From the NCBI GenBank assembly GCA_009760855.2, contig WPIO01000066.1, positions 2,170,001 to 2,195,604 of the forward strand: a stretch of DNA of 25,604 nt, in the 5' to 3' direction. Under the pieces are notes generated by a model. That model had not been told where the DNA came from, did no database searches, and saw only the letters and a list, made by a program, of their open reading frames with translations. How positions within the stretch are numbered: the first letter of the stretch is position 1; every line of letters begins with the position of its first letter. The DNA comes from Cristatella mucedo. Its lineage: Eukaryota > Bryozoa > Phylactolaemata > Cristatellidae. Positions 20,865-25,604 of this stretch are shown here, piece after piece. The position numbers and the translations under genes are program-made.

Positions 20865-21985
20865 TCACCGTCTGTAAATTTACAAAGCCATAAACACTAC
20901 GTGGGTGTTACACAAGAGAGGTTGTCATTGAGCATTTGCAGCCTAAGCAGTTTTCTGTACGCATTCGGTAGCCAACAAACTTCGTCTCACACAACTAAGA
21001 GAAAGTAGGAAGCATAGCAGAGTCAGGAAAGCAGTTGAGGTAGTGCATGGAAGTCGCTGATCAAGGAGAGCTACAAAGGACGATCCATAGTCGGCAGCAG
21101 GATAGTAGCTGCCTTTGCGAAAAAATTGTAGAAGCGAGTTCCACAGTCTAGGACCTGCAGAGATAAAGCTTCTGTGTCTAGCTGTCTTTCAGCACAGAAT
21201 TAGAACAGCTGCTAATTTACTGTTCATACGGTACCTGGGGGCACGAGGAGGCTGAAACTAGTGCACAAGTTTAGCTAGCTACGAAGGAGCTAAGCCGCGT
21301 CGCGCCTTGGGGTCAGCTTAAGAACTTTGCTCAGTATCCGTTGATCTACTGCCAGTCATCCAAGCTCTTAGCGAAGGAGATGTTTTGTCAAACCTCTGAG
21401 ACTGGAAAACTAGCGTTGCAATAATATTCAAAGCCTACTGCAGTGGCCTAGTGACTTTTTTGGTAGTCCAGGCAAAAGAGAATTATAACAATCAAGCTGA
21501 GACCTAACAAAGAAGCTAGTTATGTTTTTTGCAAGACAGTATGAAAGACAGCTCCTAATCCTAAATTGGGATCAGACGTGATGGCTAGCTGTAGAAGCAG
21601 TCTTCCGAATGAAGCTTAAAAATTTAGGCCGCTATCGAAAGCAACACCTAGATTTCAAGCACATGTTGATGGTCACACAACTGTATCACCGATTAAGAAG
21701 AGCAAAGCATTTTATTTTAGCCACATGCTTAGGGTGTTCTACGAAAGCAGTTCGGTTTTATCGCCATGCAGTTTCAAGAAGTTTTCCGATATCCAGGATC
21801 GAATGTCGGTAAGGTTAGCTTTAAGTTTATCAGGTGCTGCAGCAGATTCTTATGGTTTGAATGACAGCTGCAGCTGATTATCGCCAGTATGAAAGTGATA
21901 TTGTATTCGACGGGCCTAAATCGTTTTTCTAAGAGATTGTTAAGTAATAGTAGTGTAGTCCAAAGAGTTTAGTGTTAAATAAGCT
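20865..21985 (-). pseudogene. LINE family A, truncated copy upstream of the peptide gene
   Basis: It aligns with 22926-24010 on the same strand at roughly 75-80 percent identity. Shared blocks include cactacgtgggtgttacac, gcgagttccacagtctaggacctgcagag, gacagctcctaa and gcttagggtgt. The reverse transcriptase C-terminal half is recognisable in pieces but broken by stops and frameshifts in every frame. It lacks the catalytic domain and ends near 21985. Its 3' end is about 58 bp upstream of the peptide gene's ATG in the same orientation, so it could have contributed promoter or leader sequence. Confidence 0.8.
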
Positions 21986-21989
21986 GGAG

Positions 21990-22925
21990 ACAATTTGAAT
22001 CTTGTATATTCTGTTTCCGATAATAGAAATATTGTTGTTGTACCTGGAGCTCACAATTCATATAAAATGGACAAAGTCGATACGGTTGTGTCGCAAAAAT
22101 CTGGAAAAGTCAACTGCTATTTTGAAACCATTCGGATTTGCTTATCTATTTAGGAATACTTAACATTTATTAAAAATTAAATTTTAGGAAATGTACGATT
22201 TACACCAGCAAGAACACAAATTATTCAAAGAGACCAAGCATTACTCTAAATGGCCCCATGTAAAGGATTTGTGTGAACCTAGTGTAATTATCCATATACA
22301 GTCAGTCATGTTTTTCAAATTTGCTAAGCCGTTGGGATTCACACTGTCAGTACAGCTTCCAAAGACCACTACAGCTAAGTTTCATAAAACAGAATTGAGA
22401 GTGAGCATGTGGTCAAAAGCCTCAAGGAATATTGCTCGAATCTCGTTATATGAAGCTATGTCCAACATGGCAGTATGGGCATTGTAAAAACTTACGGATT
22501 TTGGTTTCCTGCTCTGCTTGACCTCCTCGGTGTAGCTTGTTACTCTTTCAGCTACACTTAACGCTTATATGGAAGACGGTTCAGTAATTATATGACGCAT
22601 AATCACCTCCTGGGCTCGTGATCGTACACGTGTTGTTTGAAATTCCTATGAAAAGCCTGCACACATAAATGTGGGCGACTAATATGAGCCAGAATCTTTT
22701 GCAAGTTTAGCGTGAATCGACAATTCATACGTTCCGGTCCAATTATTAGGTCATACAATTAATTCCGATAAACATCACTGGGTCTAGGTACAGAGGTGAG
22801 TTCATATGCGTCCATGACTTGGGCGTGGGTTTAAGTCCTGCTTTGGACGAGTGGTTATTTCTCTTATTGCAAGCATGATGATTACCTTTAACGCAATCCT
22901 GCCAATCTACAAATGCAATGTATCT
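21990..22925. other. Spacer between the two family A copies
   Basis: Apart from the ORF at 22191-22487, nothing is recognised here: no LINE motifs, RNA gene or strong repeat. Confidence 0.45.
22191..22487 (+). CDS. Uncharacterised 98-codon ORF, possibly an exon
   Basis: This plus-strand ORF lies in the tandem unit between the two family A copies. It begins MYDLHQQEHKLFKETKHYSK and ends MSNMAVWAL. I recognise no domain, signal peptide or membrane segment. It is rich in Lys, His and Ser, with a mildly hydrophobic middle. The start codon is immediately preceded by ttaaattttaggaa, a fair splice acceptor, and an in-frame stop lies two codons upstream. It could thus be a terminal exon or a chance ORF in AT-rich DNA. 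If the tandem duplication is real, a second copy should lie beyond the window end. The evidence for a gene is weak. Confidence 0.2.
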   Translation: MYDLHQQEHKLFKETKHYSKWPHVKDLCEPSVIIHIQSVMFFKFAKPLGFTLSVQLPKTTTAKFHKTELRVSMWSKASRNIARISLYEAMSNMAVWAL

Positions 22926-24234
22926 CCATATATAACTCCGTAAGGTCATAAAGAAATGTGGGTATTACGAAGGATAGGTTTATGTAGCCCACTCACAGCC
23001 TAAGCGGCTTTCGGTAAGCCTTCTGTAGCCAATAGACTTTGTCTAGCGCAACAAAGAGAAAGTGGGAAGCATAGCAGAGTTAGGAGAGCAGTTTAGGTAG
23101 TGAGTAGCATAGAAGTAGCAGCTCAGGACCGCTGAAAAGGATGTGCTATAGTCGCAGTAGGAGACTAGTTGTCGTTGCCTAAGAATTGTGGAAGCGAGTT
23201 CCACAGTCTAGGACCTGCAGAGCTAATGCTTCTGTCGCCAACGGTTTTCTAGAGGATGAATGGGACAGCTAATTTATTGTCCACACAGGACCTGAGGGCG
23301 CGAAGAGGCTGAAACTGGTGCAGCAGTTCAGCTGGGTAAGAAGGAGCCAAGCCGTGGCGGACCTTGTGGGTCAGTATAAAAACTTTGCTCTGTATTAGTG
23401 GCTCAACCGGCAACCATCCTAGTTCTTTTAGCAAAGGAGACACGTGCTCAAACTGCTAGGACTTGAAGACTAGCGTTGCAGCCATATTCATAGTCAGCTG
23501 CAGTGGCTTAAGAGCTTTCTTTGGCAGCCCAGCCAAAAGGAAATTCCAATAATCAAGCCGAGACAGTACTAAAGAGCTAGTTAAATTTTTTACAGGCCAC
23601 TGTGGGAGACAGCTCCTAACCTTGGATAGGGATCGGATGTGATGGCTAACTGTAGAAGTAGTCTTCTGAATGAAGCTTTTGAAATTGAGGCAGCTGTCGA
23701 ACACAACACCTAAATTCCGAGCACTTGGTGATGGTCGCCCAACAGCATCACCTATTAGAACAGCAAAGCCTTTTCATCTAGCCACCCGCTTAGGGTGTCC
23801 TATGAGAAGCAGTTCGGTTTTATCATCATTTGATTTCAGGAATATTTCCGACATCTAGGATCGAATATCGGCAAGGCAAGCATTCAGTTTCTCAGTTGCC
23901 GCAGCAGATTCTGACGGTTTTAATGACAAATACAACTGAGTATCGTCAGCATAGAAGTGATATCCTATTCCACGGGCCTTAATCACTTTACCCAGAGGTT
24001 TTGTATAAATGGATTACATCAAGGGACCGAGAACAGACCCTTGAGGGACTTCACAGGTGATTCTTCTCGTGTGTGAGAACTGACACCCACACGACACGGA
24101 TTGAACACGATCAGACAAGTAGGATTTAAACCACGCCAGTGCTTCGTCTGCCAGACCAATCGTTGTTCTCAATCGTTTGAGCAGAACTTCGTGATCAATG
24201 GTGTTATAGGCAGCAGACAGATCTAGCAGAGCTA
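22926..24234 (-). pseudogene. LINE family A, reverse transcriptase with YADD, cut by the duplication breakpoint
   Basis: This is the most informative LINE copy. Reading down from 24234 the frame starts at YLALLDLSAAYNTIDHEVLL, motif A of the polymerase with its catalytic Asp region. It continues with CEVPQGSVLGPLM (24012-24055), [17 protein letters not shown] (catalytic YADD at 23940-23965), NLGVVFDSCLNFKSF, LSRLDYWNFLLAGLPKKAL, LKELGWLPVEPLIQSKVF and SSAGPRLWNSLPQFLG (about 23185-23215). A 3' UTR of about 250 bp follows. Several stops and frameshifts (for example around 23453 and 23249) make it inactive. The protein is severed exactly where unit 2 of the tandem duplication begins, so the fingers and endonuclease are missing here and should appear at the right flank of the last unit. 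The motif set places it in the L2/CR1-like LINEs. Confidence 0.88.
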
Positions 24235-25604
24235 GATATCAGAAGATGCATGCAGCGGAGGGAAGGATTATATTTAACCCTATTGCCTACACTTTTTTTT
24301 TGAGAAAAACATTTGCAAACGGAATCGCTGTTGATCACAAATAGTTGAATCGGCACATCAAGCTACTCCACAGCTACTATTACGGCCTCAAGCTTGCACA
24401 AGACAGCACACTCAAGTCTAGCAAACCTGATAGTGGTCAGTGACATACAAAACTCTATCGTAGCAATATGGGCTAAATCTCTCAATGGGGCAAACGTGAT
24501 GCTGACATCTGTAAAATTCAGGTGTAAAGACTATAAAAAATGTTGAGCACCCCAGGTAAGTTTTCGGCTGAGACTTAAATGGTTGAGGAGATTCCGTTCT
24601 TTGAGGATGCTACAAAATATACCAATGTTATTTTTATTAGATTACCTGCAAACATCTATTGCCCTCTTCGGATTTGCTAGGCTGTAATTTTGTCCCGTTG
24701 CTATGAGTTGGATATATATCGCAAACGACTAGAAAGTCAGGGTTGCGATTAAAATGTGACTCGTATAACTTGTGGTGACCACGACATTGTGTCCTGAACA
24801 CGGTCTAGGTCGCGTTGTATTGTACCCACTCTCCATGCATAACTTCTTCGTATTTGGGCTAGCAGACACAATTACAGACTTAGCTGACTCCTTATTACTG
24901 CTCAAGATGTGTAACCGGAGCACTGGAAAACCATCAATCCTTAGTAGATAGTTCCTTTTATCTTTACACTTCTAAAGCCTGAACATCTCTCCTGGTCGAC
25001 TTCCCGGAATTAACTACTTTAATGTAGTTAAAACGAAGCAGAAGCGGAACATGACCTAATTTCCAATTTTGTGAGTGTTTGTGACTTGACGATGACAATA
25101 AAGCGTTTGACATAGCACACTGGGAGAACTCGCTCTTCTTCTAGGTACTTTGCATTAGCTGCTAAAGATGCATGAACGACTTTTTCACTGAGCAAAGGAC
25201 GACTTGTTGTACCTGAATCAAAGGTAAACTCTATCTCGTGACAAAAGTCGGCAACAATAAAAGGACACTCGAGATTTCAGGGAACTTGGTCAAGGTTTAA
25301 TTGCAGACAGCCGCACGGCAGGGCACTTTTCACATTGTTCTTTCGTGATTTACGTTACGTAATATCCACGAGAAAACTTCGGCACTAGGCTTAGTGGCTT
25401 CACTAATCAAGTTTGCTGCTGCGAGCTCAAGTTCTTTGTGATCACGTCTTGCTTATCCCAAAGCTGCTGCAGCACCAGCAATAAGTGCCCCTATAAAAAC
25501 TGGAAGCATTCGCTTGGATTCTTCGTTCTCTACAATCGGGAGTTTTCAGTTCTCAGTCAAATCAGAGCATAATGGCAACACGATAAACAAGTATATTACC
25601 AATG
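24235..25604. repeat. Tandem duplication unit 2 (partial, cut by window end)
   Basis: It is collinear with 19211-20580, with about ten substitutions in 1,370 bp and no indels. Differences cluster at about 24445-24540 and 25145-25290. The last 300 bp or so, which include peptide exon 3, are identical. The family B tail and the block related to 14003-14095 recur as well. If the duplication is complete, the sequence beyond the window should match 20581 onward. Confidence 0.95.
25453..25529 (-). CDS. Second copy of the peptide-precursor gene, exon 3 only
   Basis: This is the terminal exon of the duplicated precursor gene, identical base for base to 20429-20505. It encodes the end of the acidic spacer, the Lys-Arg site, and the hydrophobic 18-residue peptide with terminal Gly and TAA stop. 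The intron 2 acceptor TTGTAG is retained just upstream (25530-25535), and the intron runs out at the window end. Exons 1 and 2 are expected at about 25618-25666 and 25762-25830 if the duplication continues. Whether this copy is complete cannot be seen. Confidence 0.55.

Larger units (their letters stand above)
19211..24234. repeat. Tandem duplication unit 1 (5,024 bp)
   Basis: The sequence from gatatcagaagatgcatgca at 19211 recurs at 24235 and stays in register at a constant offset of 5,024 bp to the end of the window. By eye 1,370 bp differ at about ten substitutions with no indels. Unit 1 ends at 24234, where unit 2 begins, so the arrangement is a direct tandem duplication. The unit holds a peptide-precursor gene, two family A LINE copies, a family B tail and an uncharacterised ORF. 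The left edge is not a known element boundary. The right edge falls inside a reverse transcriptase. Confidence 0.9.

Noticed and set aside
24729-24923. 64-codon ORF present twice (also 19705-19899) and therefore apparently conserved
   Set aside because: Its repetition is fully explained by the tandem duplication. It has no domain, and the overlap with a repeat block at 14003-14095 argues against a gene.

Overview
This window looks like nuclear DNA from an invertebrate animal. No prokaryotic gene structure is visible: there are no long ORFs, operons or ribosome binding sites. The recognisable coding matter is mostly decayed non-LTR (LINE, L2/CR1-like) retrotransposons. The one gene I can reconstruct has three small exons with GT-AG introns of about 90 bp. 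Base composition is moderately AT-rich. I cannot name the species.

Layout. 1-690 holds a minus-strand LINE endonuclease remnant. 945-1320 holds plus-strand LINE pieces. 1265-2589 is the first copy of a diverged repeat (family C), whose second copy is at 8880-10176. 2590-8880 is mostly non-coding, with one LINE C-terminal fragment (5150-5965) and short LINE 3' ends. 10908-11450 is a LINE of family A. 11983-14815 is a cluster of family B LINE fragments, including a head-to-head pair at 12650-14000 and 14120-14765. 14816-17935 has almost nothing recognisable. 17940-19160 holds further LINE tails. 19211 to the window end is a tandem duplication with a 5,024-bp period.

The most interesting part is the tandem unit 19211-24234, whose second copy starts at 24235 and is cut by the window end after 1,370 bp. 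By eye the two copies differ at about 10 positions and by no indels. On the minus strand the unit carries a three-exon gene (20429-20806) for a predicted 64-residue secreted peptide precursor. It has a signal peptide, a short acidic spacer, a Lys-Arg cleavage site, then an 18-residue uncharged hydrophobic peptide ending in Gly (a possible amidation donor) and a stop. This is the prepropeptide architecture of amidated antimicrobial peptides and neuropeptides. I do not recognise it as a named family. Copy 2 keeps an identical exon 3; its other exons would lie beyond the window.

The unit also contains two minus-strand family A LINE copies. One ends about 58 bp upstream of the peptide start codon. 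The other is cut by the duplication breakpoint inside its reverse transcriptase. Either this is a recently amplified peptide-gene locus, or the assembler placed two haplotypes in tandem; the sequence alone does not decide. No rRNA, convincing tRNA gene or CRISPR array was seen.
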